From the NCBI GenBank assembly GCA_014898425.1, contig RCSZ01000014.1, positions 1 to 64,000 of the forward strand: a stretch of DNA of 64,000 bases. The letters run 5' to 3'. The first letter of the stretch is position 1, and every line of letters begins with the position of its first letter. Made by a program: the position numbers and the translations under genes. The DNA is from Botryotinia globosa. Taxonomy: Eukaryota; Ascomycota; Leotiomycetes; Helotiales; Sclerotiniaceae. Of the stretch, positions 10,277 to 21,266 are shown in pieces. The notes beneath the pieces were generated by a model. That model had not been told where the DNA came from, searched no databases, and was given only the letters and a program-made list of their open reading frames with translations.

Positions 10277-11052
10277 AAGCGAATAAATTATTTTTATATA
10301 GGATTTAGCAAAAAGTTGATTAGATCAAAAGAAAGTCACATTTTGAATATACATTAGAAATCGGGTATATATTCTCATCGATATAATATGACGTACAACA
10401 AATGTTTAACAAGTTTACCCTTTGACAGTTAAACTTTTTTTATTTCCCTTCAACACTATAACCAAACAATTTCTCTTGCAAATCAAACACTCCAGGTTGA
10501 GAGAGTCTACTTTTCGGCCGAAAACATATGCCAAGCTTTCTGAAGGACGCTAGAAGACTAGCATAGCGAAGATTCATAATGTGAATCGCTATATATCACA
10601 TTGATGACCTGTTAAAGGGCAATTTGCCCTTTATATCTCCTTCTAAGAAGATTTCTATCGATTTTTTAATGAAGCGCGAGAAGAGAGATCAAGGATTACA
10701 AAGACATATAATTTTTGGATGTATTTGATGTTTAACGAACAGCTATATTTTAGTACTATATCTAGACATTCGAGAAGTTTTCCTATCTATAGAATTAAAT
10801 ATAACAGTGTTATGATTATTTATTTATCTATACTATTCATCTAGATGTATATGAGTTTGAAAGTTTAATCATTATTATTATTATTATTAAATCGTATAGT
10901 CATTGGAATATAAGGCTATATATAATCTATCTCAATTTGATGTTGTTGTATCACACCTCTATAGACGGGATCGAATATCAATATGTATTTAGTCACCATT
11001 TGACTATCCAATCTGTACTCGCATGTTAAATGCACGCAATCTACCTTTCCCC
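10277..11052. other. AT-rich intergenic
   Basis: AT-rich non-coding DNA between the foldback repeat and the 3' end of the DUF3433 gene. It includes a short ATT trinucleotide run near 10874. I see no gene. Confidence 0.5.
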
Positions 11053-13806
11053 CTAATAATCCTGCCAATTCCCCCTCCATGGCTCACTCTCCGCCTTCTT
11101 ATTCTGCCCATGCAAATACCTCGCACTCAACTCCTCCTCATCAACTCCGCAATGCATCTCGCCATCCCTTCCCTTAAACCAGCCCAAACCATATTTCTTC
11201 CCGATCCCCACCAATCGTTCTTCCATTTCGCGGTTGTTGAGTTTCTCGGTGCCCACAAAATCATACAACATGTTGGATTGATAGATAAACGCCAGAATCG
11301 ACGCGATGGAACTGGGTTGGCGGGGAAGAAAGGGATGGCGACGACGAGCGTAGGAAAGGATGGAGATGCAGATTAGGAAGACGAGAATAGAGAGCGCGAG
11401 GAAGAAAGAAGCCCAGAAGGAGGCGAAGGTTTCTTCGCCGGCGTCGACACCGCTAGAGGGGGCATTGGGAGAGGAGGAGCGAGATGTGAAATCGTTTCCG
11501 GTGACGGTGCTGAAACTGGTGACGCAGACGGTGAGGATTTCAGCGAGGACGGAGCCGAGTCCTACGACGGCAACGAGATAGTGGCCGTTGAGGAAAGCGC
11601 GGATGGGGAGCCAGCCGAAGGCCATGGCGGTGTAGTCGAGGGTGAGGGCTGTGGGGGAGGCGTGGCGCAGAGAGAGGATGTAAAAGGGTTCGATCATGCG
11701 GATGGCGGTTTCGAGACTGCCCCAGCAGAGTTTGATGGAGACGGCGCCGAGGGTGAGGAGCCAGGGGGCTTTGTCGGTGATGGTGTTGGCGGGGGTGAAG
11801 AGGATGATGGGGATGAGGAGCGTGAAGAGGAACATGGAGATTATGAATGGAATGCCAGCGATGAGACGCAGAAATAGTGGATGTGGATTCTGAGAGGCGT
11901 GGGAGTGGGCATCGTATTTGTCCTTATCTGCTTGAGTGAGAATCTGGTCTGATGGCGCGAGAGAAGAATTGCGTAGGGTGTAGTGATGTGCTTTTAGTTT
12001 CTGATGAATCATATCTGGAGTCGCGGTATCCATGTCTTTGAAATCCATCAGGATATGCGAGCGATTTGCCATGGCGGCGATTCCAGCAACTCCTTTAACA
12101 TCAGCCACGAGACCCGAGGGGCGGCGCTCCAGCTGCCAGAGTAGGATACACCCGAAGATAGCACAGAGCCAAAGCGAGAGACTGAGTAAGCGAGACCAGG
12201 GGCCACTAATCATGATTCCTTTTAGTACCGTTGGATCTGCTCTCCTGATTTCTCGACTGGGGATTAATATCACGCTTGCAGATTGCAGTGTTGGAACTAG
12301 AGACACGGCTAATAAAGTCGCGATGGATGAGACTGCCACAGCGTAATGTTTAAACTGCAACGCGCGAAAAGGACGCAAGACGTTAAAAAAGGTAATGTAA
12401 TCCACATTAATTGATTCCGCGGCCAACGCACCGCCTTCTCTGGAAAGTTGATAATAGGCTTCTAGACGCTTGACTTCGAAATCGGTGATTTGCCATAAAA
12501 CGCCAAAGATAACGGCGACGAGAGTGGGGAGATATTTGAAACAAAAATAATCCCATGTTCTCATCGCAGATGCAGATGTGAAGGAATAGAGGGGGCTTTT
12601 GCGCGATTTCTGATAGAGGTATTCTTCTGCGGCGCCGAGGACCACAGATATAATGATGAGTGCGGTGAGGTAGGGGGCACGCATGGAAAAGGGCTTCCAA
12701 TTTGCTTGGGGGTAGAATACTTCCACGTTGGAACTTTTGAATGTGGCTTTTTTGTTGATGGTCGAGGGAAGAGAATCCATACTCTTGAAATCGAAATTCG
12801 ATTCGTGCATTCCGGTGTGGCCAGCGAAGGAACTTATATCAACAGGTGCATCGATGGGCTCTTGCACGATGACTTCGATTACCTCGCCACGTCTGTTGGC
12901 TTCGTTCTGAGCGAGATCTTTGAGTGTGGGAGCTCGGATGAGACCATTTCGTAGAGTTAGACGACGGGAGAGACGAGAAGCTGCGTTGCTGGATTGAGAA
13001 TTCTCGGCCATTAAATCGTGGCTGGTAATCGTACTATCTGGAGTAAAACCAGCGCCCAGTCCGCCGGTAAGTATCCCCGCTGCTTCTTGTCGATTGATTT
13101 CCTCGCGCATTGCGGGGGTCAATGAGGAGTTGTGGATGGGTTCTTGGAACATGGAGAGATCGAAAGGAATGGCCATGGGAGATACCATGGGTGCATCTTC
13201 ATATTCGGTTTCTGCGCTGGCTGTTTTGTCGATGTTTTTTCCTTGGTATGCCATTGGCATAGCGGCACTAAGGAGATTGAGATCGAATTCTTCTTCTTCT
13301 GGTATAGACGCATCTCGAGAATGATTGAGGAGTGATTTTCTGTGGGAAAATCGTTTTGGCGCGAGTTTTCCCTTCGTGTTGTCTTTGCTGGAATCTGCAT
13401 CTGTTTTTGTGGTTGATGGATTATATGAACTAGCACGTTTCGAGAAAAATTTGAAAGATTTCTGAGTTGGAGATGCAAGTCCTGCTTTGAAAGTTTCTGG
13501 GAAGAATAGTGATCTTCGATTGTGTTTTGATGATGTATCCATTGGACCCGGTGGTGTCAATATATGTGCAGATAAAGGCACATGACTGACATCGATCTCG
13601 TCACTTTCATTAGATAGAAAAGAAGCTTCTGATGTAGGTGAAAGTTTTGATGCTAATGAAAATTGGTTTCCATTATGATGCGGGGTGCGTGTCTTTGGAT
13701 GGCTCTGATTTCCAATTGAGGTTATATGATGTGTTGGGTTCGATTTTGAGGAGGGCAATATAGATTGATTGGATGGACGGGTCTCCCCGGATTCATGTTC
13801 TGCCAT
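11053..13806 (-). CDS. DUF3433 multi-pass membrane protein
   Basis: A 917-residue single-exon protein. Residues 1-370 are polar, Ser/Thr-rich and likely cytosolic. From about 375 on there are around eight to nine hydrophobic segments (approximately 378-395, 423-442, 483-505, 540-558, 645-672, 682-700, 725-760, 795-820). A segment between 450 and 500 (REGGALAAESINVDYITFFNVLRPFRAL) and a repeat-like counterpart at 705-740 (SLRHASPTALTLDYTAMAFGWLPIRAFLNGHY) match the duplicated DUF3433 pattern. In that family I recall the Neurospora 'spray' protein, linked to calcium and hyphal growth. The role here is inferred only from family. The C-terminal ~70 residues are soluble. The upstream region is shared with nothing on the other strand. 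Confidence 0.75.
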   Translation of the reverse strand: MAEHESGETRPSNQSILPSSKSNPTHHITSIGNQSHPKTRTPHHNGNQFSLASKLSPTSEASFLSNESDEIDVSHVPLSAHILTPPGPMDTSSKHNRRSLFFPETFKAGLASPTQKSFKFFSKRASSYNPSTTKTDADSSKDNTKGKLAPKRFSHRKSLLNHSRDASIPEEEEFDLNLLSAAMPMAYQGKNIDKTASAETEYEDAPMVSPMAIPFDLSMFQEPIHNSSLTPAMREEINRQEAAGILTGGLGAGFTPDSTITSHDLMAENSQSSNAASRLSRRLTLRNGLIRAPTLKDLAQNEANRRGEVIEVIVQEPIDAPVDISSFAGHTGMHESNFDFKSMDSLPSTINKKATFKSSNVEVFYPQANWKPFSMRAPYLTALIIISVVLGAAEEYLYQKSRKSPLYSFTSASAMRTWDYFCFKYLPTLVAVIFGVLWQITDFEVKRLEAYYQLSREGGALAAESINVDYITFFNVLRPFRALQFKHYAVAVSSIATLLAVSLVPTLQSASVILIPSREIRRADPTVLKGIMISGPWSRLLSLSLWLCAIFGCILLWQLERRPSGLVADVKGVAGIAAMANRSHILMDFKDMDTATPDMIHQKLKAHHYTLRNSSLAPSDQILTQADKDKYDAHSHASQNPHPLFLRLIAGIPFIISMFLFTLLIPIILFTPANTITDKAPWLLTLGAVSIKLCWGSLETAIRMIEPFYILSLRHASPTALTLDYTAMAFGWLPIRAFLNGHYLVAVVGLGSVLAEILTVCVTSFSTVTGNDFTSRSSSPNAPSSGVDAGEETFASFWASFFLALSILVFLICISILSYARRRHPFLPRQPSSIASILAFIYQSNMLYDFVGTEKLNNREMEERLVGIGKKYGLGWFKGRDGEMHCGVDEEELSARYLHGQNKKAESEPWRGNWQDY

Positions 13807-15849
13807 AATCCAATTCCTGAATTATTTCAAACTTCTATGTATATCGAATATCAAGCTCGAGGGAAAAGGCTGCGAGGAACTTGTTAGAACCAACGTTCTC
13901 TTTCATATATACAGAGTGAATATACCTGGAGGAATATTAAAGCGGGTCTAGAGGCACTCGCCCTCGGTAATTGGATATTTCAACACTTTTGGTGGAAGCC
14001 TAAAAGCTTCAAAACGATCGTGGTAGAGTACCAAACTCTAATTGTACGAATGCGAAAGATGTAACGTTTTTTGAATATATGTTTTGATGGGCTTTCCTGT
14101 GGGCGGCACAGCCTTTTCGTACCTTGCGATAAGCTCCCTAGCTTGTGATATGTATGTGAATGGGCTGTGCTGCATGGGACTTTCGCTGAAGTTTGTAATC
14201 TTACATGTGAATGTAAGATGTGGGATGGTAAGATGTACAAGATATGAAGATAAGATATACAAACCATCCACGACACCAACAGAGAAAACAAAGAAAGTGA
14301 AGTTAGAAGAAGATACCTATTCATAGGTACAAACAAACATTGCTATCGCCAACCCGAGCTAAGAATCCTAGTCGAAAGTCATCACTTCCCTCCCTCCCAA
14401 CGTTGTATCACGACCCGTCCCTTCAGACGAACCGGACCTTTCATCTGAAAGTATCCCAAAAGCTGGGGCTGGATTGCCAAGAGCGCTTTGGAACCTAGAC
14501 GCCCCCAATAAAAGACGTGGAGGATACTACATAGCGCCAATCACCTCTTCTCATTTTCGCCACATCCAATCTCAAAATAGATCGGATTAGGAAAGGTGGA
14601 AGCGAATCGAACGTGTATGCACAGAAATAGCTTCTGGATAAGCGCGTACTGAATCTCTCTCGGATCAAATACTGTACACCCTTGTAGGTTGGTGAGCGTT
14701 TCAGATATCGCGAATAGATTGATGTGGTTGGGGGTTGGAATTGGGACTGGGAAAGAGAAGGTGTGTATTTCTGGTACAGAAGAATGCAATAGAATTTGAG
14801 GCACCCAAGCCATCTTCTTTGAAGCTCAGTTTTGACGTATGTAATGGTTCGTTGGTAGGTACGTAGGGCTGAAATCCACCAAGAAGTGTCGATTCAGTCC
14901 TCGTGGCATGTTTCGCCAATGTACACTGTACAAGAGTGGGTTGAGACATTCATCGTAAACAACACCAATGATATTGAATTGAAAAAAGCGTGATAGACAT
15001 AACCTTGAAACGTGATTGATAGGAAAAACCAAGAGAATCTAAAATCATTCTCAAAGAAAGGAAAAAGGAATCTGTCAAACTTATGTACAGCCATTTCGCA
15101 ATCGTTTCTCTGTTGTTTAGTTGTGCGTTTGAATACTTTCAACATTCCTAATTGTGACGGGGAAAAATCCCAAGTCTCCGCCCGCCTTTAAAATTAATTC
15201 TTCATGACATCCATCCAATTGCGGTAACATGATCAGTTTTCCTTCCTCAAATATGTTTCTGTCTGTCTCTAACAATACACCGCATCATTCCAACTTGCCT
15301 TGATGATAAATACTTCATGAAGCTCCACCTTTGTTGTGCTGATTGATTGTATTAGATGATAGAAATTTCTTTTGTTGTCTAGATTTTGTACTCGGTTGCA
15401 AAACTAACTATCGTCTGAACTATGAATGTACAAAGACTAGTTAGTTATCTAGCCAATGAATGATTTGTACTGATTCAAATGAAGTTAATTGATCTCTTCT
15501 TTTTGTTTCAAATCATTCATTGATTGGTTTCTCTTTCCATTCTCTAGCTTATCAATAACTGCGAGATTGATTACCTTTGAATCCACACCGGCATTGTCAG
15601 ACAATATCGAATATCACAATAGCTCATTCGAAGACATTCACAAAAGAAATCAGGAAGAAAGTTTAATAACCAACGATGATAGTCAATTTATATAGGTATC
15701 TAGGTCTATATATATTCTCAAGCTATGTGGATACAATTTATCAAGTAAAGTTCCCTTGACCCAAACACCAAAGCTAATCAAAAACTAATCCAACCCATCC
15801 AAAGAACCAGTTGAACAATAAAAATCAAAATCAAGGTAACAAATTAGAT
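13807..15849. other. 2-kb intergenic between DUF3433 and wetA
   Basis: The promoter of the minus-strand DUF3433 gene lies at the left end and the 3' side of wetA at the right. Two overlapping minus-strand frames (14541-14813 and 14701-14949) are somewhat protein-like (for example VFDPREIQYALIQKLFLC). They need a frame switch near 14810 and I could not find a convincing intron, so I do not call a gene. The right half is AT-rich and featureless. Confidence 0.4.
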
Positions 15850-17586
15850 TTAAACAAACAATCCCTCTTCGACCAAGCTTCCTACATCTCCTCCTGCTGC
15901 CCTGATAGCTTTCAGCGCCGCCTGCGATAATTTTCTTCTCTTCTCCATGGCTTCTTTCTCTCGTCTCGCTTTTGTCTTACTCGATCCACTGGGTGCTACT
16001 CCAGTCAATATTTTGCGACTATCATCTGGGGTATAATTGACAAAATCCACCATGCCGCGTCCCGAAGTAGGCGTTCGCGGAGATGTATTTCTATTCTTTG
16101 ATTTCCGTTGTTTTCGCACGTGGAACGTAGGTGAGGATTTGGGAGAGGGCGATTCGGAACCGCTGGATCCGGTGCGAGTTTTGCGAGGTCGCGGATTGGG
16201 GTAATGGTGAGAGTGGGAATGCTGATGCGACTTGCGCGATGAAGGGGAGTGATGAGAATAGTGTGAATGCGAGTGTGTTCGAGATGCTCCATTGTGAGTG
16301 TGATATGGCGTATGAGGTTGGGGTCCTCCTCCATTGGCACTAGTGTTGAAGTATCCTTGCTGAAGCATAGGGGAAGATTCTACAACAAATGATTGTTGGG
16401 GCATACTTTCTGGCATGGATATCATTAATCCTTGCGCCATGTTCATTTCATTGCTATTATATGAAAGTTCATTTTGTAAATGGAAAGCAAGGTTTTTGGT
16501 TGCCCTTTGAGAATTTCGGTGAAGTGTATTCGGTGATGGTTGTGCCATTGGTGTTGTTGATGCGTGATTCCACCAGAGAGAATTTCCATCAGCCTCTACT
16601 TCAACGGGGTATCCAGATGAGGCTCCAACTGAGCTGAAATTTGACCCTGGTACATGTGACCATGAGGCTGAGACTTGTTGAGATTTGGGAGTTATAGGAT
16701 ACATTGATCCATTTGACGATGGTTGATGATATCTCATTTCCGGTGTATGTTTATTGTCTAGGTTGGGTGTCGGTAGTGGTGTGTTGTAATCTGTGGGTAT
16801 AGATGGGAATTGTAAGTCTTGTGGCATGCCAGTCCATGAATCTTCAGAAACAACTGTCTTCTGAATTTTCTTCAATGATGAAGTGTGTTCAGACGCATTG
16901 GACATTCTAGCTGATTGTGGAGGTGACATTGGAGATTGATGTTGAGGGTTGAAACCAAATTTGGAAGAATCCAAAGCCAATTTTCGTCTCATCGTTTCCC
17001 GGCTCATTTTTCCAAGACTTGTTGAGCCTCGTGGCATGTTTGTAGACTTGGTATGCGACTTTCGAATGGGACTTCTAAGAGATTTCTCCGATTTTGTGCT
17101 CACTTTTTTCAAAGTGTTGGCAAGTGCTGCAACACGACTCTTCTTTCTTGTTGAAGCAGCGGGTGCTGGTGTTGTTGGAAGAGATGGGTGAGACCATGCT
17201 TCTATTTGAGATGGTTGCAAAGAAATTTCTTCAAGGCTGAGAAGATCGGAGTCAGATATTGCGGCTCTGCCAGATAGTTCTGCATAGAAAAGATTATCTT
17301 GTGTGCCGTCTGGTGAGGCTGAATCTTGGGCGAAAACCCATGGATCGCCTTGCCAATTGGCTTCAATTTCCAGGGCATCAGCATCGTGTAAAGATCCTAG
17401 TAGTGTCTCTGAACCTTGATCTTTGCTATCTGATGAGTCTTCTGAAGATTTAGGCTGGGGAAGGTCATCATCAGCGTCATTGGACGGACTGAATGTAATA
17501 AATTCGTCGAAAAATGCGTTATCTAATTCGTCAAAGTTATTTGTGAATAATTCCGATGACTTTCCAACATTCGTCGGAGGAGACAT
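15850..17586 (-). CDS. wetA: Developmental regulatory protein WetA
   Basis: A 578-residue single-exon protein. The C-terminal ~70 residues (509-578) carry the conserved WetA signature: VDFVNYTPDDSRKILTGVAP, then SGSSKTKARREKEAMEKRRK, ending AAGGDVGSLVEEGLFV. The N-terminus has the family's acidic/aromatic start (FDELDNAFFDEFITFS, about residues 18-33). The middle is Ser/Pro/His-rich and disordered, with a His-Ser repeat near 445-480. In aspergilli WetA acts last in the BrlA-AbaA-WetA cascade, controlling spore wall maturation and dormancy. It has DNA-binding ability in its C-terminal region. Upstream (17587-18100) there are several hexamers matching the AbaA consensus CATTCY. The family call is firm; the role in this species is inferred. 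Confidence 0.88.
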   Translation of the reverse strand: MSPPTNVGKSSELFTNNFDELDNAFFDEFITFSPSNDADDDLPQPKSSEDSSDSKDQGSETLLGSLHDADALEIEANWQGDPWVFAQDSASPDGTQDNLFYAELSGRAAISDSDLLSLEEISLQPSQIEAWSHPSLPTTPAPAASTRKKSRVAALANTLKKVSTKSEKSLRSPIRKSHTKSTNMPRGSTSLGKMSRETMRRKLALDSSKFGFNPQHQSPMSPPQSARMSNASEHTSSLKKIQKTVVSEDSWTGMPQDLQFPSIPTDYNTPLPTPNLDNKHTPEMRYHQPSSNGSMYPITPKSQQVSASWSHVPGSNFSSVGASSGYPVEVEADGNSLWWNHASTTPMAQPSPNTLHRNSQRATKNLAFHLQNELSYNSNEMNMAQGLMISMPESMPQQSFVVESSPMLQQGYFNTSANGGGPQPHTPYHTHNGASRTHSHSHYSHHSPSSRKSHQHSHSHHYPNPRPRKTRTGSSGSESPSPKSSPTFHVRKQRKSKNRNTSPRTPTSGRGMVDFVNYTPDDSRKILTGVAPSGSSKTKARREKEAMEKRRKLSQAALKAIRAAGGDVGSLVEEGLFV

Positions 17587-18790
17587 ATTGGGTTTGTTAT
17601 GAAGAGGCTGAGTAGTAAGGTATGAACGTGCCTGAGTATACAGGTAAAGTTAGAAAAGTGCAAGTTTGATAGGCTGGAGGGAGAAGCAGAATATGCAAGT
17701 CAAATGCCAGATGTACGATGATGTAGGTGATGAAGCAAACAAGACAAGAATGTCCAGGAGGGGATATTTATGAACAGGTCAGGTGTCTACCAGCCTTCTT
17801 CATTATATTATACACTGTGCTCATTGGAATGGAGTATATTTGCGTGACATACACGTGATTGTGCACTCTGCACCGTTCTTAAACCTCGTCTCGAATTCCC
17901 CGGGATGGCAATACGTGCCGATACTAGCCATTTCATACCGTTCTGCGCATGTGTTTGCCGATGCGGAGCTATCTCGTTGGGTGTGGGAATACAGTACATT
18001 CTTGGAGATGGATAGGCGAAAAGTCCTCGCCTCGGTTTTGGATAGAAGTGAAAGTGATGCAAACGTTTAAGAAATTAAATATAGACGAAAAAAAGCTTGC
18101 AAAAGCAATTAGAGAAACTACAGCATAATATAGCTACCCCCCCATAGCTCCTTGGAAAGTTTTTTTCTTTGATGGACTTGAGTTCCTTTGCTAAGATGGA
18201 GCTGTCAAGTTCCTCAAAGAAACCCACATGGCTTGAGGGGATTCCCTCAAAGAATAAAGAAATTTAAACCTGTAAGATACACAATTTTGCATCGGCTACA
18301 AACACATTGTGACCGAGGAATGTATGGCGTCGATCACTTCCTTGGTGATTGGCTGCTGAGCTTTCTGTAAATATTTCTTTGTGGCAGATTTGTGGAGGGG
18401 GGTTCATTTTACATTCCAGAGCACTTTTCGCGAATTCTTCGAGATGGCGCGATGAACCTTTTGTAGGTCTTTTGCATTTTCATTTCCAGCCTTTGGGATT
18501 TTTGTAAGCTTGGTTGCAGAAATTGAGGAAGTTGATGAGATTGAGAGAGGAAAGAGACAGTTATAAGAAGGGTTGATGTAAAAATAGAGAGGAATTTATC
18601 ATGACATCCATCTGCATGATATCTGAGCTCCACTTCCATTTCATTCTTCGGGAGTTTCATATCTAATTGTACCTGCATATGCATATGCAAGTCTGACTTT
18701 CCCCACGTACCCCTCACGACGTACCCCTCAATAAGCCAAATACATACATACATACTTACTTACTTACATACACACTATCCCAATTCCCAC
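17587..18790. other. Divergent intergenic, wetA promoter
   Basis: Separates wetA (minus strand) from the small coiled-coil gene at 18791 (plus strand). It contains possible AbaA-type sites CATTCY at 17747-17752, 17826-17831 and 17997-18002. No gene is recognised; the short frames here lack coding character. Near 18742 there are short CATA/CTTA runs. Confidence 0.45.
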
Positions 18791-19204
18791 ATGAGCGCTC
18801 CCCAAGCCCAAATCGAGCTCTCACACGCCTTCGAAAGACTTCTCGAAGAACGTCTGGAAGCCGAACGTCTCCGTCGCGATCTGATTTTCTACTGGCATAC
18901 TCTCATTCTCGAGTGTAAAAAGCGCGGGAAAGAAATCGAGCGGACTTTTTACCAGGCAGATAATTGTGGTGAGACGCCTTTCTCAAGCGAAGAAACTATT
19001 GTACCGGGAACTGGAACGCCTGAGACGTTGACTGACGTATCGGGATTGGAGAGATTGCCGAGTCCGTTGAGTCCGGTGGTTAGCGCTGGAAAAACGAACT
19101 TGAGGGCGGAATTTGGGACAGAGAGAATTTCGAGGAGACTGGAGAGTTTGTTGAAGAAGTATCAGGGGGTTATTGGTGTGAACTTCTTGAAAGGAAAAGA
19201 ATAA
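18791..19204 (+). CDS. Small hypothetical protein with helical ends
   Basis: A 137-residue frame whose first ATG (in CCCACATGAGC) has an acceptable context. Residues 5-55 are strongly helical and charged (HAFERLLEERLEAERLRRDL) and may form a coiled coil. The middle is Thr/Pro-rich. Residues 108-125 are again helical (ERISRRLESLLKKY). Composition and codon use look like a real gene, but I do not recognise a family. There is no signal peptide or membrane segment. A second small frame just downstream (19239-19427) is Arg/Lys-rich and may be 3' UTR. Confidence 0.45.
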   Translation: MSAPQAQIELSHAFERLLEERLEAERLRRDLIFYWHTLILECKKRGKEIERTFYQADNCGETPFSSEETIVPGTGTPETLTDVSGLERLPSPLSPVVSAGKTNLRAEFGTERISRRLESLLKKYQGVIGVNFLKGKE

Positions 19205-20185
19205 GCATAAGAAAAATAAAAAGAAAAAGATAGAGGGAATGAGTAGAGAAGGTTTTTATTGGCAATCGGTCTCTTCTTGTTATACGTTGGGTGTTGGGAG
19301 AGGGCGAAGCGAAGCGGAATTATTGAGAAGTGAAAAAGAGCTGTTGAGGAAAAGTAAGGAATTTGTTGTGAGAAAGTGGAAGGGCAGGGAGAAAGTTCTA
19401 AAAGTGGTTTTTAGAAGGGGTGCTTGATTCGATTTTGAGAGACGAGGATTTCTCTTTACTTGGAATTTGACTTGCATTCTTTTCGTCGCCCAATTGGCTT
19501 TTCACAAGCGCTCATTATCATACCGGATTACTACACTCGCTACACTATATTCTCACGATTGCCTACTCACAGTTACCTGCATCACCAACAATACACAAAG
19601 ATAAAATCACAATGTCTAATATGCTTTCACTCCCCAGAGAAAGTATTACCCTCATTTTGCACACCATCATTCGTTATCCGGCACAGATACGAACATGGTT
19701 ATTCGTCCAATGTACACTGTTGAGTCTCGGGCTAGGAGATTTTGCTGAAGAACAGGCTGGAGCTGGTATGTGATGATTGTGAAAGTCCAGGCTTAGGTTC
19801 GTGTTTACTACTTGCATTGCCGGTAAGGAAAGAAAATGAGGGTTAGTTCTAGGGGGTGGATTATTTTGCCGAGGCGGGGACTAACTTTTGTGTTGTTGGA
19901 TGAGAGTCGTAATGTGTAATTGAAGGATTCAAGAATGTATCTAGATGGTTTAGACAAAGATTAGATAAGAGTTTAGATATAAGATGAATGTGGTTATTAG
20001 CGGTATGGATAAACATGGTTGGTGGGTTGAGATCAGAATATATGATGAATATGGAATGTGTTAATGATAATTGCCATTGCCGTACAATTTTAACTAACAT
20101 CATACATGAATGGTATCCCTATTTACAGTGAACAGACCAATAGAAAGTCCTCTTCTTACGTGATTACAATCATTTGACCCCCATT
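19205..20185. other. Intergenic after the small coiled-coil gene
   Basis: No convincing gene. A 53-codon frame at 19612-19773 (MSNMLSLPRESITLILHT...) has an ATG in good context and a downstream GTATGT. The only nearby acceptor would give a 31-base intron, too short for this genome, so I leave it uncalled. The right part is the 3' flank of the Sdh5 gene. Confidence 0.4.
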
Positions 20186-21266
20186 TTATGATCGCTTCTG
20201 GTCAGTCTGAAAGATAGGTGGCATAAAAGCCATTCCCTTACCAGATACACTACTAGAACCCAACTCCACATCATGCACGCCTCCCGCCGATCTCGAGATA
20301 ACATGTTTCCTCAACATAGCCAAAATCTCACTATTTTGCCATCTTCTTGGTACTGGTCTATAAGCAGGCTTAAATGTTCCAATCGTTTGTGCCCATTCCC
20401 CACTTCTTGGAGCACCGTTTCTCCATGCATCTGTCTCCAATTCAGGACCGGTTTGTTTGCCAGGATCTGTACCTTGTGCTACCGGTGATTTCTTTTGATC
20501 AGTACCCATAGCATTGGCTGTAGCTCCTTCTGGTCCATGGCCGGCTCCTTCAGCTGTTTCGCGAGATGTTGGGGATGGTTCTTGGGTGACCCAGTAATAG
20601 ATATCCCAATCATTTTCGTCGAGGAATTGATCATATTGTACCATTTGTGCAGCGGTCATGTTAGGAAGATGAGCATCGGCAAAGGTGGACATTAAGAGAT
20701 CGGATTCGAGAGTTCCTCGTTTGCGCGATTGATCTATGGAAGATTATATTAGCAGGGTTATGAAGTTTATGAAAAGATATTATGAAGGTGGACTTCGTGG
20801 CGAAATGTCGAAACATACACAATAATCTCGCTCTCATCTTCTCCTCATGCTCTCCATCCCTTCTTAATGGCTCTACTCGGAACTGTGCCCCCTCCATTTC
20901 TCCAACAGCCATTTCCCTATTAACAGCACTTCCATGTCCATCTTGAGTACCACCAGTCATCCTCTCCGTGTTCTCCGGTACACTATCCTTTGGAGTGAAG
21001 TTGCCATCCACACTCGTTATGAACTCTGGTGGAACCTTTCCCGCACCTGCACTAGGCATTTCGTTTACAATAGTAGAATTGGTGTTTGTCATATGTGGAT
21101 TCAATGGCTTTTCCATTTGATGTTTGCGATACTCTTCAGTACCACCATGCTCTTTTGCATTACCAGAATTGGCATTTGCAAAGCGGAAAGATGTACTGGA
21201 AAATGGTCGAGAAGTATTAAGCATTGAGGTACGGAAAGCCCGACGGGCAATGCGTAAAGATGCCAT
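20186..21266 (-). CDS. SDH5: Mitochondrial succinate dehydrogenase assembly factor 2 (FAD insertion into SdhA)
   Basis: Two exons: 21266-20819 and 20733-20186. The 85-base intron is GTATGT...TAG with phase 1, and the join restores the motif [19 protein letters not shown]. The spliced product is 331 residues. The N-terminus is a mitochondrial presequence ([20 protein letters not shown]). The SDHAF2/Sdh5/Emi5 core follows the junction: [20 protein letters not shown], then [13 protein letters not shown]. Family members bind the flavoprotein subunit of complex II in the matrix and promote covalent FAD attachment. Compared with the ~160-residue yeast protein there are long low-complexity N- and C-terminal extensions, which filamentous fungi often have. 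Confidence in family and splice site is high. Confidence 0.9.

Noticed and set aside
14541..14949. Two-frame minus-strand gene between DUF3433 and wetA
   Set aside because: Requires a frame change near 14810 and no acceptable intron or conserved motif was found.
19612..19796. Small spliced gene (MSNMLSLPRES...) with a GTATGT donor
   Set aside because: The only acceptor in reach gives a 31-base intron, shorter than any other intron in the window, and no family was recognised.
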